Assembly: GCA_963757265.1 (NCBI GenBank)
Contig: CAVWRA010000006.1
Span: 434,001 to 498,000, forward strand
DNA from: CAIVVT01 sp963757265
GTDB taxonomy: Bacteria; Acidobacteriota; Terriglobia; Bryobacterales; Bryobacteraceae
DNA: 64,000 nt
Direction: 5' to 3'
Part shown: positions 35,162 to 42,770 of the stretch, in pieces
Layout: every line of letters begins with the position of its first letter
How positions within the stretch are numbered: the stretch's first letter is position 1
Made by a program: the position numbers and the translations under genes
The notes under the pieces: model-generated
What the model saw: the letters and a program-made list of their open reading frames with translations, nothing else
Databases searched by the model: none
Told to the model about the DNA's origin: nothing

Positions 35162-35925
35162 GACGCAATCTGATGATCCTCAACCTGCTGCTGCTGGCGC
35201 TGTGCGCGCTGGCGGCGTGGCATTTGATCAACTACCGGCGCGAGCGCGGGGCGGAGCAGGCGCGGTTCCTGGCGCGGCGCGAAGCCGCGCTGCCGCCGCC
35301 GGCCGTGGTGCTGCCGCCGCCGCCGGCGCCGGCCGCCGCTTCGGCGTATGTCCAGGTGGCGCAGCAGCTGCTGCTGAGTCCGGACCGGAATCCGGACGTC
35401 ATTCTCGACGTGGCGGCCCCGAAACCGATGCCGCCGCTGCCGCGCGCTTACGGCGCCTTCAACTTCGGCGAAGGGCCGCACGTCGTGCTGGCCGAGAAGG
35501 CCGGAGGGCACCAGCATTCCTATCCCATCGGCGGCCGGATCGGCCCGTTCAAGGTGCTGGCCATCACCCAGGCCGGGGTCGTATTCGACTGGGAGGGCCA
35601 GCGCGTAGCGGCGCGTTACAGGGATATGCGGGATATGACGTCGGGAGGCGCCGAAGCGTCCTCGACGGGGCGAAGCGGGCCGGCGGGTCTGACCGCGTCC
35701 GGATCGAACTCGGCGGCGAAATCCGCGGCGGAGAGCCGGCCGGGGAGCGTGAAGACGCTGGGCGCGAGCGAGGAGGCGCGGGGCAAGTTAGGCGTGGGGG
35801 TTGATAACTTCCGCAGCTGCCTCAAGGGCGACGACGCGCCCGAGGGCACTGTTACGGATGGGTTTCGCAAAGTGATGGTCCCATCGGCGATGGGCAACAG
35901 TTGTCATTGGGAGAAGGTGGAATGA
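35158..35925 (+). CDS. gspC: GspC-like protein with a C-terminal two-Cys module
   Basis: 255 residues from TTG 35158, overlapping the gspM stop (TTGA). A membrane anchor (LMILNLLLLALCALAAWHL) and Pro-rich linker precede a GspC HR domain: YGAFNFGEGPHVVLAEK, HSYPIGGRIGPFKVLAIT, GVVFDWEGQRVAARY. The HR domain binds the secretin N0 domain. After a Ser/Gly/Ala linker, residues 209-255 form a module with SCLKGDD, EGTVTDGFRKV and SCHWEKVE that is repeated in the next gene. That module is not part of classical GspC. Confidence 0.85.
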   Translation: MRRNLMILNLLLLALCALAAWHLINYRRERGAEQARFLARREAALPPPAVVLPPPPAPAAASAYVQVAQQLLLSPDRNPDVILDVAAPKPMPPLPRAYGAFNFGEGPHVVLAEKAGGHQHSYPIGGRIGPFKVLAITQAGVVFDWEGQRVAARYRDMRDMTSGGAEASSTGRSGPAGLTASGSNSAAKSAAESRPGSVKTLGASEEARGKLGVGVDNFRSCLKGDDAPEGTVTDGFRKVMVPSAMGNSCHWEKVE

Positions 35926-36686
35926 TGCACGACCTGAATCTGGGCTTTTCCGCGATGGCGCGATCGAACCGCGTCGTACCGGCGCCGGGGCTGCGGTGGC
36001 GCCGGACAGCCGTTTTGGTGGCGCTGCTGGGGGCGGCTCCCGCCGCCTGGACCGCACCGCAACAACAGGAAACACAGCAGCAACAAGCGCAACCGGCGTC
36101 GCCGCAGGGGCAACAACAGACGCCCGCGCAGCAGCCGCAGCCCAAGGCACAACCGAAGCAGCCCTCTGCCCCCATCTACTATCCCGGAATGCCGGTCCCC
36201 GTGCGGCACGGCGCCCCGCCACCGGCTCCGGCACGGGCACAGGCGCCTGCGCCGGGCCAGCCCGCAACGGCGAAGAAGGCTCCCGCACGGGCACAGGCGC
36301 CCGTGCCGGGCCAGCCCGCAACGGCGAAGAAGGCTCCGGCCGCCGCAGCGAAGCCTGCCGCGGCCAAGCGGCCCGCCGCGGCCACGAAACCCGTTCCAGT
36401 GGGCCAGCCCATAACGACGCCACACCCCGGAGTGAACGGAGTGCCGATGCCCGGGGTCCGGCCCGCGCCTGCGGCGAAGGCCGCCGCGACGGCGCATAGC
36501 GGCGCGAAAAAGGCGCCGCCGGCCGCACCGCGCGCGGACGTGCAAGGCAAATTGGGCCCGGGCATCGACAATTACCGGAGCTGTCTCAAAGGGGACGATT
36601 CGCCCGAGGGGACGGTGACGGATGGTTTTCGCAAGGTCGTGGCTCCGACGCCGGTGGGCGTGAGCTGTCATTGGGAGAAGGTGGAA
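35782..36686 (+). repeat. Duplicated 47-codon C-terminal module in two adjacent genes
   Basis: Codons 209-255 of the gspC-like gene (35782-35922) and of the next gene (36546-36686) encode near-identical modules: GKLG-x-G-x-DN, SCLKGDD, PEGTVTDGFRKV, and a terminal SCHWEKVE. Both keep two cysteines at the same places. The last codons (GAG AAG GTG GAA) also form the purine-rich Shine-Dalgarno sequence of the following gene in both copies. Confidence 0.85.
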
Positions 36687-36689
36687 TAA
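35922..36689 (+). CDS. Exported Pro/Ala/Gln-rich protein with two-Cys C-terminal module
   Basis: 255 residues. A membrane or signal helix (RRTAVLVALLGAAPAAWTA) is followed by about 150 residues of low complexity: Gln-rich (QQQETQQQQAQ), then Lys/Ala/Pro-rich with an exact 18-residue tandem repeat. The C-terminal 47 residues copy the module of the preceding GspC-like protein (SCLKGDD ... SCHWEKVE). It sits between gspC and gspD, starts with ATGATG overlapping the gspC stop, and ends TAATG into gspD. The layout (anchor, flexible linker, terminal domain) suggests a periplasm-spanning adaptor of the secretion system. The family is unrecognised. Confidence 0.75.
   Translation: MMHDLNLGFSAMARSNRVVPAPGLRWRRTAVLVALLGAAPAAWTAPQQQETQQQQAQPASPQGQQQTPAQQPQPKAQPKQPSAPIYYPGMPVPVRHGAPPPAPARAQAPAPGQPATAKKAPARAQAPVPGQPATAKKAPAAAAKPAAAKRPAAATKPVPVGQPITTPHPGVNGVPMPGVRPAPAAKAAATAHSGAKKAPPAAPRADVQGKLGPGIDNYRSCLKGDDSPEGTVTDGFRKVVAPTPVGVSCHWEKVE
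36231..36338 (+). repeat. Two tandem 54-bp repeats
   Basis: Units 36231-36284 and 36285-36338 are almost identical and each encodes ARAQAP-x-PGQPATAKKAP, an 18-residue Pro/Ala/Lys repeat in the linker of the protein above. This is the pattern of a recent in-frame tandem duplication. Confidence 0.85.
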
Positions 36690-39199
36690 TGCAGCGCTGG
36701 AACGGGAGTTTCACTGGCCGGATACGATCGAAGGGCAGCCCGCGCACGGCCACGCGCCGGATGTGCAGAGCGGCGGCCTGGCTGGCGCTTCTGGTAGCCG
36801 GTTGCACACTGGCGGCCGCGCCGCAGCAGCCGCCGGGGCCGGGCGATCCGCTTTATCTCCCGGTCCCGTCGACGGCGCCGCGAACGGGGCCCCCGGCGCC
36901 GAGAGCCCCGGCGTCGAACGCCTCACCGGCGCCGGGCCGGGCTGCTCCGGCGCGGCAGCCGGCCGCGGCCGCCGCGAGCAAGGCCGAAGAGCAATCCGCC
37001 GCGGCTTCGGACCAGAACAGCGCCGCCGCGGCCGCGATTCAAAATGCACCGCCGGTGGGCGGATTCTCGCTGCAGAACGCGAATCTGCTCGAGGTGATCG
37101 ATCAGCTGGCCAAGCTGGCCAAGATCAACTATGTCCTGGATCCACGCGTGAAGGGCGGCGTGACGCTGAACACCTACGGCGAGACCAAAGGCGTCGATCC
37201 GCTGACCCTGCTGCAGACCATTCTGCGCATCAACGGCTACGCCATGATCCAGATGGGCAACGTGTACCGCATCGTGCCGCTGGTTGATTTGGCACGCATG
37301 CCCATCCGGCCGGAATCGCAGGAACTGGGCAAGGATATCCCCGAGGATGAGCGGCCGATGCTCAATCTGATCTTTTTGAAGTACTCGAGTGTGGAGGACA
37401 TCAGCAAAGTGCTGGAGCCTTTTCTCGGCCAGGACGGCAAGGTGTGGAGCTATCCCAACGCCAACCTGCTGCTGGTGCTCGACAGCCGGCGCAACATCCG
37501 GCGGCTGATGGAACTGGTGGCCATGTTTGACAGTGACGTGCTGGCCAAGCAACGGGTGCGGGTGTTCGAAGTGGTCAACACGAGGCCGAGCCTTCTGGCC
37601 AAGGAACTGGAGACCGTTCTGCAATCGGTCTCGCTCAGCAAAGAGAGCTCGAGCGTGAAGTTCCTGCCCGTGGACCGTATCAACACGCTGGTTGCGATTG
37701 CACCCAACCCGGTGGCCTTCACCGTCATTGAGGAATGGATCAAAAAGCTCGATATCAAGGTGAAGTCGGCCGCCGGCAAGAGCGACACCTATGTATATCG
37801 GGTGAAATACGCTCAGGCCGCCTGCCTCGCCATGTCGATCATGCACCTCTATTACTCTATGTCCGGCCTGGGCGAGGGCGCCATGGGCGGCGGAATGGAC
37901 GTCGCATGCAACAGCATGGGAAATGGCATGAATAGCGGCATCGGCGGCATGGGCGGCATGGGGGGCAGGGGCGGCTATGGCGGCATGGGCGGCTATGGCG
38001 GCATGGGGGGCATGGGCGGCTACGGCATGGGTGGCTATGGGGGCATGGGCGGCTACGGTATGGGCGGCTACGGCGGCATGGGCGGCTACGGTGGCATGTA
38101 CGGGGCCTACGGCGGCATGGGCGGCGCGGCCGCCTTGGCGGCCCAGGCGACCGGCGCCACCACCCCTTCGGGCGCCGTCACCGCCGGTTCCGCCGGCGCC
38201 TCCGGCACGGGGACGGACATGACCGGCAATTACCTCGGCCTGGGGGGCTACGGCATCATGCCCGGCTCGACCCAGTTCGGTCCGCGCATTACGCCCAACG
38301 TGGCCGACAACTCGCTGTTGATCCTGGCCACTCCGGAGCAATATGAGAGCGTGGAGAAGCTGCTGCAGCAGTTGGACGTCCCGCCGCGCCAGGTGCTGAT
38401 CGAAGCCCAGATTCTGGAAGTCGATCTGACCGGCCAGTTCTCATTCGGCGTGCAGTCGTGGCTGCAGCAGCTAGGGGCCACCAATCCGGGCACCGTCGCG
38501 GGCAGTACCTCTTCCGCCGCCCGCACGTTGCTGGGCGCGTTCGACGGCTCGACGACCACGCTTACGGCCGGCATGCTGGTGGGGCAGAGCCGCCAGATGT
38601 TCGGACTGCTGACCGCCCAGGAGGGTTCCGGCCGCACCAAGGTGGTCTCCACGCCGCGTCTGATCGCCACCGACAGCATCCCAGCGTATATCAATGTAGG
38701 CGACAGCGTGCCCACGCTGTCCTCGCAGGCCGTGACGGGGGCGCAATCGAACGGCAGTTCGCTGTTCGCCAATACGATCCAAAACGTATCGACCGGCACC
38801 ACGCTGGATATCACGGCGCGCGTCAATCCCAGCGGGGTCGTGACGCTGCTGATCAATCAGCAGGTCAGCGCGCCGATCGCGTCCTCCTCGGGCGGCATCC
38901 AGTCGCCCAGCTTCTCGCAGCGGACCGTCTCGACCCAGGTGACCGTCGAGGACGGCGACATGATCGCCATCGGCGGCATTATCAGCGAGAACAAGACCGA
39001 ATCGATGTCCGGGATTCCGCTGCTGTACAAGCTGCCGTATATCGGCGCTCTTTTCGGCAGCAAATCGATCACCAACAACCGCACGGAGCTGGTTATTTTC
39101 CTCACCCCGCACGTCATTTACGACACCGCGGGACTGGCCGAGGCCAGCGATGACCTGGTGCGCGAAATGAAGCATGTGCAGAAGCTGGTGCGCGAATGA
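36689..39199 (+). CDS. gspD: Type II secretion secretin GspD with lipobox and Gly/Met/Tyr-rich insert
   Basis: 836 residues. A long basic n-region precedes AAWLALLVAGC, a lipobox (VAGC, Cys at about residue 39), so it is probably a lipoprotein. A Pro/Ala linker follows, then N0 (GGFSLQNANLLEVIDQLAKL) and N1-N3 domains. N3 is interrupted at about residues 410-482 by GGYGGMGGYGMGG-type repeats. The secretin barrel runs from VLIEAQILEVDLTGQF to RTELVIFLTPHVIYD. It is the outer-membrane channel. Its ATG overlaps the previous stop (TAATG), and it is the last gene of the operon. Confidence 0.95.
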   Translation: MQRWNGSFTGRIRSKGSPRTATRRMCRAAAWLALLVAGCTLAAAPQQPPGPGDPLYLPVPSTAPRTGPPAPRAPASNASPAPGRAAPARQPAAAAASKAEEQSAAASDQNSAAAAAIQNAPPVGGFSLQNANLLEVIDQLAKLAKINYVLDPRVKGGVTLNTYGETKGVDPLTLLQTILRINGYAMIQMGNVYRIVPLVDLARMPIRPESQELGKDIPEDERPMLNLIFLKYSSVEDISKVLEPFLGQDGKVWSYPNANLLLVLDSRRNIRRLMELVAMFDSDVLAKQRVRVFEVVNTRPSLLAKELETVLQSVSLSKESSSVKFLPVDRINTLVAIAPNPVAFTVIEEWIKKLDIKVKSAAGKSDTYVYRVKYAQAACLAMSIMHLYYSMSGLGEGAMGGGMDVACNSMGNGMNSGIGGMGGMGGRGGYGGMGGYGGMGGMGGYGMGGYGGMGGYGMGGYGGMGGYGGMYGAYGGMGGAAALAAQATGATTPSGAVTAGSAGASGTGTDMTGNYLGLGGYGIMPGSTQFGPRITPNVADNSLLILATPEQYESVEKLLQQLDVPPRQVLIEAQILEVDLTGQFSFGVQSWLQQLGATNPGTVAGSTSSAARTLLGAFDGSTTTLTAGMLVGQSRQMFGLLTAQEGSGRTKVVSTPRLIATDSIPAYINVGDSVPTLSSQAVTGAQSNGSSLFANTIQNVSTGTTLDITARVNPSGVVTLLINQQVSAPIASSSGGIQSPSFSQRTVSTQVTVEDGDMIAIGGIISENKTESMSGIPLLYKLPYIGALFGSKSITNNRTELVIFLTPHVIYDTAGLAEASDDLVREMKHVQKLVRE

Positions 39200-39300
39200 G
39201 CGGGGAGCGGCCCGGATCGCCGCGCTGGCCCGGTTCGCGGTGATTCTGACCGTCCCGGTCCGTTTATCCTGGCCGGCGGGCCCGCCGGTGCTGAATCTCG

Positions 39301-39330
39301 TTGACACGCCGCATGTGCGCGTGGTTTAAT
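39301..39330 (+). promoter_or_regulatory. Strong sigma-70-type promoter
   Basis: A perfect -35 TTGACA (39301-39306), an 18-bp spacer and TTTAAT (39325-39330, 5 of 6 matches to TATAAT). Start is expected near 39337, about 320 nt upstream of the ATG at 39660. Confidence 0.75.
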
Positions 39331-39355
39331 CCAAGCAAGGGTTTTCTTGCCGGTA

Positions 39356-39462
39356 TCTGTGTCTGGAACCGTAAGGGAAAGGTCCGGATGCCGGGGGAAT
39401 GGGGCTGGCTTCAACCAGTCCGATGCCGCGATTTTCGCTGGCGTAACTCCTGCGGGCACAGA
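39356..39462 (+). promoter_or_regulatory. Candidate structured leader RNA
   Basis: TCTGTG (39356-39361) pairs with CACAGA (39457-39462) to close a 107-nt multibranch region. Inside are CTGG-CTTCAA-CCAG (39405-39418) and GCC-GCGA-TTT-TCGC-t-GGC (39425-39442), plus two similar motifs TCCGGATGCCG and TCCGATGCCG. It looks like a multi-helix cis-regulatory RNA, but I cannot match it to a known riboswitch; the cyclic-di-GMP-I core GCAAAGCC is absent. Confidence 0.35.
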
Positions 39463-39659
39463 GAGATTACAGTATTGGGTGACAGAAATAAACATAAATC
39501 TCCGGCAGCCCCTGGTTCCACCACAGGGCCGGGGTGGTACACCGCCAAAAACGGCGGGGCCGCGCCGGAGCAGATAAAGATCTTCTGGTTTGCTTTCAGG
39601 CTCAGGTCAGAGAACCTTCATCAGTTCAAATCTGAATCCGATTCCACAAGGAGAAGGAA

Positions 39660-41711
39660 ATGGTTAGTTTTCGCAAGTTGATTTTGGTCATGGCGCTGGT
39701 GGTAATCGTTACCGGCATCGCCTTGGCCGCAGGTCCGGGCGCGCCCATCGTGACGTGCAATACCTTTAACCAGCAGACCGCCCGTTTTCAACAGGAAAAC
39801 CAGACGGCGCTGTTGCCCGCCCTCACATTCGTGTGCCAAACTGCCAACCAGCTTCCAAATGTTTCCATCAGCGGGAATATCCAGGAAGGCACCCTGTACG
39901 ATTGGGAAGTCTTCTTCCCCGTGCAGACTCCGCTCACGGTTTCGACGTACAACGCCGGAAAAACTGAGCCGCAGTTGTTCGTCAACGTCGTCACTTTCGC
40001 CAGCGTTGATGAGGGGACATCGGCCCCTTATTATGCTCTGGGCCCAACGCCGGGCGGTATTTTCCCTGGAAACGCCACCTCCGGCGGCGAAGTCACATTC
40101 GCCAAGGTCAATATGAACCCCGCTGGGGACGAGGACGCCGCCGACGCCCCTGACTCCGTGTACATCACAATCATGAACCTGCGCGCCAGTATGCTGGGCA
40201 TCGCCAGCAACCCGCCCAACTACGGCGGTCCCATGTCGGTCACGGTTTGGGCCAAGCCCAGCCAGACCAAGATTGGCGCCAATCAGTCCAACCCGGGCAA
40301 CGTATTCCTGCCGCTGGTCAATAACGTTCAGTCGCCCACGATCACGATCGGATTGGGTTATGCCGCTCCCAGCCTGGCAGTGACCGAGTCCGACTACTTT
40401 GACTGGAGGCAGTGTTTCTCTTGGTCGCTCGGCGGCGTCGCGCCGTACAACGGGTACCAATATTTCCACGTCGACTTCACGGAACTTTACAGCTATGCTT
40501 TTGCTCCGCCGGTTGACGGGTGGGAAACTCCCAGCCTCGGAACCGCGGACGTTACGGACGCCCAACTGCCACTCTATCCGCCGGTTACGACCGGTCAGGG
40601 CGGCACGCGGATAGTGTTCATTATGTCCACCGGCGGCGACGACGGATGGCCGTCATGGGTTTCGATCTGGGTCCCCTCGGCCATCGAAGTGTATGACGGT
40701 GAAAGCACCGTTTACGCCAGGGCAGTTTTGGTGAACAGCCCCGACGCCAATGGCAACGCCGGCACGCTCGCCAGCTGGGACAACGACAGCTGGGCCCCGG
40801 ACAGTGACCTCTATAGTGACGGCGTCAGCCTGGCTTGGTATGCCGGACCCTGGGTCCAGGTAACTTCCCCCATGGTCGTCTATGAAATCCTGCCCGGCGC
40901 CAGCGCGGCCCAGACCATGACTTTGGAAGTCCCGGTCCAAGGCCAGCTCACTGGCACGCCGACGGTCTATCCTCCGCCGGACGATCCGACTGCGGAGATC
41001 ACGATCGTGAATGCGGGCTATGCTCCGTGGACTCCCGGCCCAGTTCCTCAACTGACGCCGATTCCGCGCTTCATCATGCCGCCGGCCTTCACCGGTATCA
41101 ACCTGCTTGAAATCGACCCCTGCACGACCAACCTGCTGTTCCCGTATCTGGTCAGCGGCCAGAGCTGGGATACCGGCGTGGCGATCGCCAACACCGGCCT
41201 GGATCCGTTCATCGGCGACGGTCCGTTCGGTGGTGGTCACGGGTTTGTCAAGGGGTCCTCGAACCCGAATGTCTATGGCATTTCGGGTGTCTATAACTCC
41301 CAGCCGGGCGTGTGCTGGTTCTACTTCTACGGGTCCTTCAATAGCGCCCGTGGAGTCTATGTGCCCGCCTCCAGCCCGGTCATCCTCGGTGGAGCCGGGG
41401 GCTTCGCCTCCAGCGGCGGCACGACGCCAGGCGCCGATCCCGAAGACTACATTGTGCCTGGAACGACCGGCGAGGATCTGATCTCGGTGGCGCTCCTGCA
41501 ACTGTGGCCGACGTGGAATCCCACCAAGACCCAGTGGAACGGCTATGCCATTGCGATGTGCGACTTCCTGTATGCCCACGGGTATGCATTCGCGGACTTC
41601 CATGGTACGGCCGCTCAGGGTGGAAACTATAGCTTGGGTTACCTTGCTCTGGTGTTCGACCAGCGCGGTATCCAGCATAATAGTCAGACACCCGAGAAGA
41701 TGACCTTCTAA
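39660..41711 (+). CDS. Large secreted protein of unknown function, candidate T2SS cargo
   Basis: 683 residues. The signal peptide is LILVMALVVIVTGIALAAG; the mature protein is rich in Gly, Pro, Ser, Thr and aromatic residues, poor in Lys, and predicted beta. Sections such as LLFPYLVSGQSWDTGVAIAN and PGVCWFYFYG recall a repeated exported domain seen in acidobacterial surface proteins. I recognise no catalytic motif. AGGAGAAGG lies just upstream of the ATG. It follows the T2SS operon and has its own strong promoter, leader and terminator, which suggests high expression. Cargo status is inferred from position only. Confidence 0.8.
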   Translation: MVSFRKLILVMALVVIVTGIALAAGPGAPIVTCNTFNQQTARFQQENQTALLPALTFVCQTANQLPNVSISGNIQEGTLYDWEVFFPVQTPLTVSTYNAGKTEPQLFVNVVTFASVDEGTSAPYYALGPTPGGIFPGNATSGGEVTFAKVNMNPAGDEDAADAPDSVYITIMNLRASMLGIASNPPNYGGPMSVTVWAKPSQTKIGANQSNPGNVFLPLVNNVQSPTITIGLGYAAPSLAVTESDYFDWRQCFSWSLGGVAPYNGYQYFHVDFTELYSYAFAPPVDGWETPSLGTADVTDAQLPLYPPVTTGQGGTRIVFIMSTGGDDGWPSWVSIWVPSAIEVYDGESTVYARAVLVNSPDANGNAGTLASWDNDSWAPDSDLYSDGVSLAWYAGPWVQVTSPMVVYEILPGASAAQTMTLEVPVQGQLTGTPTVYPPPDDPTAEITIVNAGYAPWTPGPVPQLTPIPRFIMPPAFTGINLLEIDPCTTNLLFPYLVSGQSWDTGVAIANTGLDPFIGDGPFGGGHGFVKGSSNPNVYGISGVYNSQPGVCWFYFYGSFNSARGVYVPASSPVILGGAGGFASSGGTTPGADPEDYIVPGTTGEDLISVALLQLWPTWNPTKTQWNGYAIAMCDFLYAHGYAFADFHGTAAQGGNYSLGYLALVFDQRGIQHNSQTPEKMTF

Positions 41712-41737
41712 CAGAAGGTCCCTTTGTCGGACTTGAA

Positions 41738-41767
41738 GGGGTGGGGCGCAAGCCCCGCCCCTTTTTT
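41738..41767 (+). terminator. Strong rho-independent terminator
   Basis: GGGGTGGGGC-GCAA-GCCCCGCCCC forms a 10-bp stem with a single T-G pair and a GCAA tetraloop, followed by six T residues. It lies 27 bp after the stop of the secreted protein gene. Confidence 0.95.
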
Positions 41768-42024
41768 ATGTCCGCACTCGCCGCCGGCAGGCGCGGCGTG
41801 GGGGCGCTTCCGGCCTGCGGCGGGGCGAAGGCCTTGCCGAGGTGCTGGAATGCGTCCAGCGAGCGCTGGCCCGGGCGCCCGGATGGAGCGCTTTCCTGTC
41901 TGTAACTGGCCGATTTTCCGTTACGAAGCCGCTCGACGGGAGTGCTGCTGCAGGTCCTGAAGAGAAACTGCCCGGCGTGCCGATGGGACCTGTTGGCGGT
42001 GCTCGGGGGACAGCGTTGAGAGAT

Positions 42025-42105
42025 GAAGCTTTAGCTTCACTCGGAAACATGAAAATGCCCGATTCCTCGACTATTGGATTCAGTGGGTCGCGGGCATTTT
42101 CAAGA
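42025..42105. repeat. Dispersed 81-bp repeat, copy 1
   Basis: It aligns without gaps to 42584-42664 (about 62 of 81 identical by eye). It contains terminal inverted sequences TGAAAATGCCCG (42050-42061) and CGGGCATTTTCA (42091-42102), so it can fold as a hairpin. The shared block GCTTCACTCGGA is fully conserved between copies. Confidence 0.6.
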
Positions 42106-42159
42106 CAGTACCCGCAAACCCCAGCCCTGATGCCAACGCCTGGCCGTTCCCGACCGCCG

Positions 42160-42332
42160 ATTCATCACTTTTCTACACTCCTGCCGATTTTTCCCGCCCC
42201 TCACCCCCTGGTCCGCCTCCACCCATCCCTGGGCCTCGCAGCCATGTGCCCCAGGGTCAGCAACTTGCCGCTTCGGCCGAAACCCCCGCCCTTCGTCTGG
42301 CCTAGACCGAATTCATCACTTTTCTACACTCC
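42160..42332. repeat. 22-bp direct repeats with inverted partial copy
   Basis: ATTCATCACTTTTCTACACTCC occurs exactly at 42160-42181 and 42311-42332 in shortened form written here as ATTCATCACTTTTCTACAC plus CC-type ending. AGTGATGAAT at 42342-42351 is the complement of the first 10 bases, so the second copy can form a 10-bp stem with it. This may be a pair of protein-binding sites or remnants of an insertion. Confidence 0.5.
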
Positions 42333-42583
42333 CGCTACAGTAGTGATGAATCGCCCTCTCTTCGCCTACTCTACTTCGCCCCTTATTCGCTCTTGACACA
42401 TGGCGTATCTTGTAGTTGGAGCAGGGGTTGCGCGAGATTGGCTTTGTTCCGCATTTTTTGTTTTCGTGCTCTTGTGGGGCCGGCTTGAGCCTGCCAGCCG
42501 ACCTCAGTCGGCTCTCTCTCCGCCGCGGCTCCCGGCACGCCCAAATCCGCTCGACGGTGAATCCAGGGACAGCGGTGCGTCAG

Positions 42584-42664
42584 GAAGCTACCGCTTCACT
42601 CGGAGGCATGAAGATGCCCGATTTCCAAACGTTTGGAATCAGCAGCTTACGGTCATTTTCAAGA
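42584..42664. repeat. Dispersed 81-bp repeat, copy 2
   Basis: It is the second copy of the element at 42025-42105. Its centre carries the perfect 16-bp palindrome TTCCAAACGTTTGGAA (42623-42638), which is degenerate in copy 1, so copy 2 may be closer to the ancestral form. The inverted ends read TGAAGATGCCCG and CGGTCATTTTCA. Confidence 0.6.
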
Positions 42665-42770
42665 GAGGTCTAAAGAAAGCCGGAGATGGGCCTCGGGGAA
42701 CAGGCTCCACCCTCCCAGCCGGGCGTCCGGCGGGCGCGGCATCGGGGGCGGCCGGTCCGGCGGGAAGCAC

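Larger units (their letters stand above)
39200..39659. other. Intergenic region: promoter and structured leader
   Basis: 460 bp between gspD and the secreted protein gene. It holds a GC palindrome at 39273-39288 (CCGGCGGG/CCCGCCGG, possibly part of a gspD terminator but without a T-tract), a sigma-70 promoter at 39301-39330, a folded region at 39356-39462, and a further hairpin near 39541-39558 (CCGCC-AAAAAC-GGCGG). No coding sequence is seen. Confidence 0.6.
41768..42770. other. Gene-poor region with dispersed and direct repeats
   Basis: About 1 kb with no convincing gene on either strand. Open frames here lack family resemblance and have irregular composition. It holds two diverged copies of an 81-bp element (42025-42105, 42584-42664), two exact 22-bp direct repeats (42160-42181, 42311-42332) with a nearby inverted partial copy, and a C/T-rich stretch around 42185-42290. 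It probably is a graveyard of small mobile or repeat elements. Confidence 0.6.

Noticed and set aside
39356..39462. Cyclic-di-GMP-I or cobalamin riboswitch
   Set aside because: The GCAAAGCC core and tetraloop-receptor pattern of the former and the cobalamin box of the latter are absent.
42394..42425. TTGACA at 42394 as a promoter
   Set aside because: No acceptable -10 hexamer occurs 15-19 bp downstream and no gene follows on that strand.
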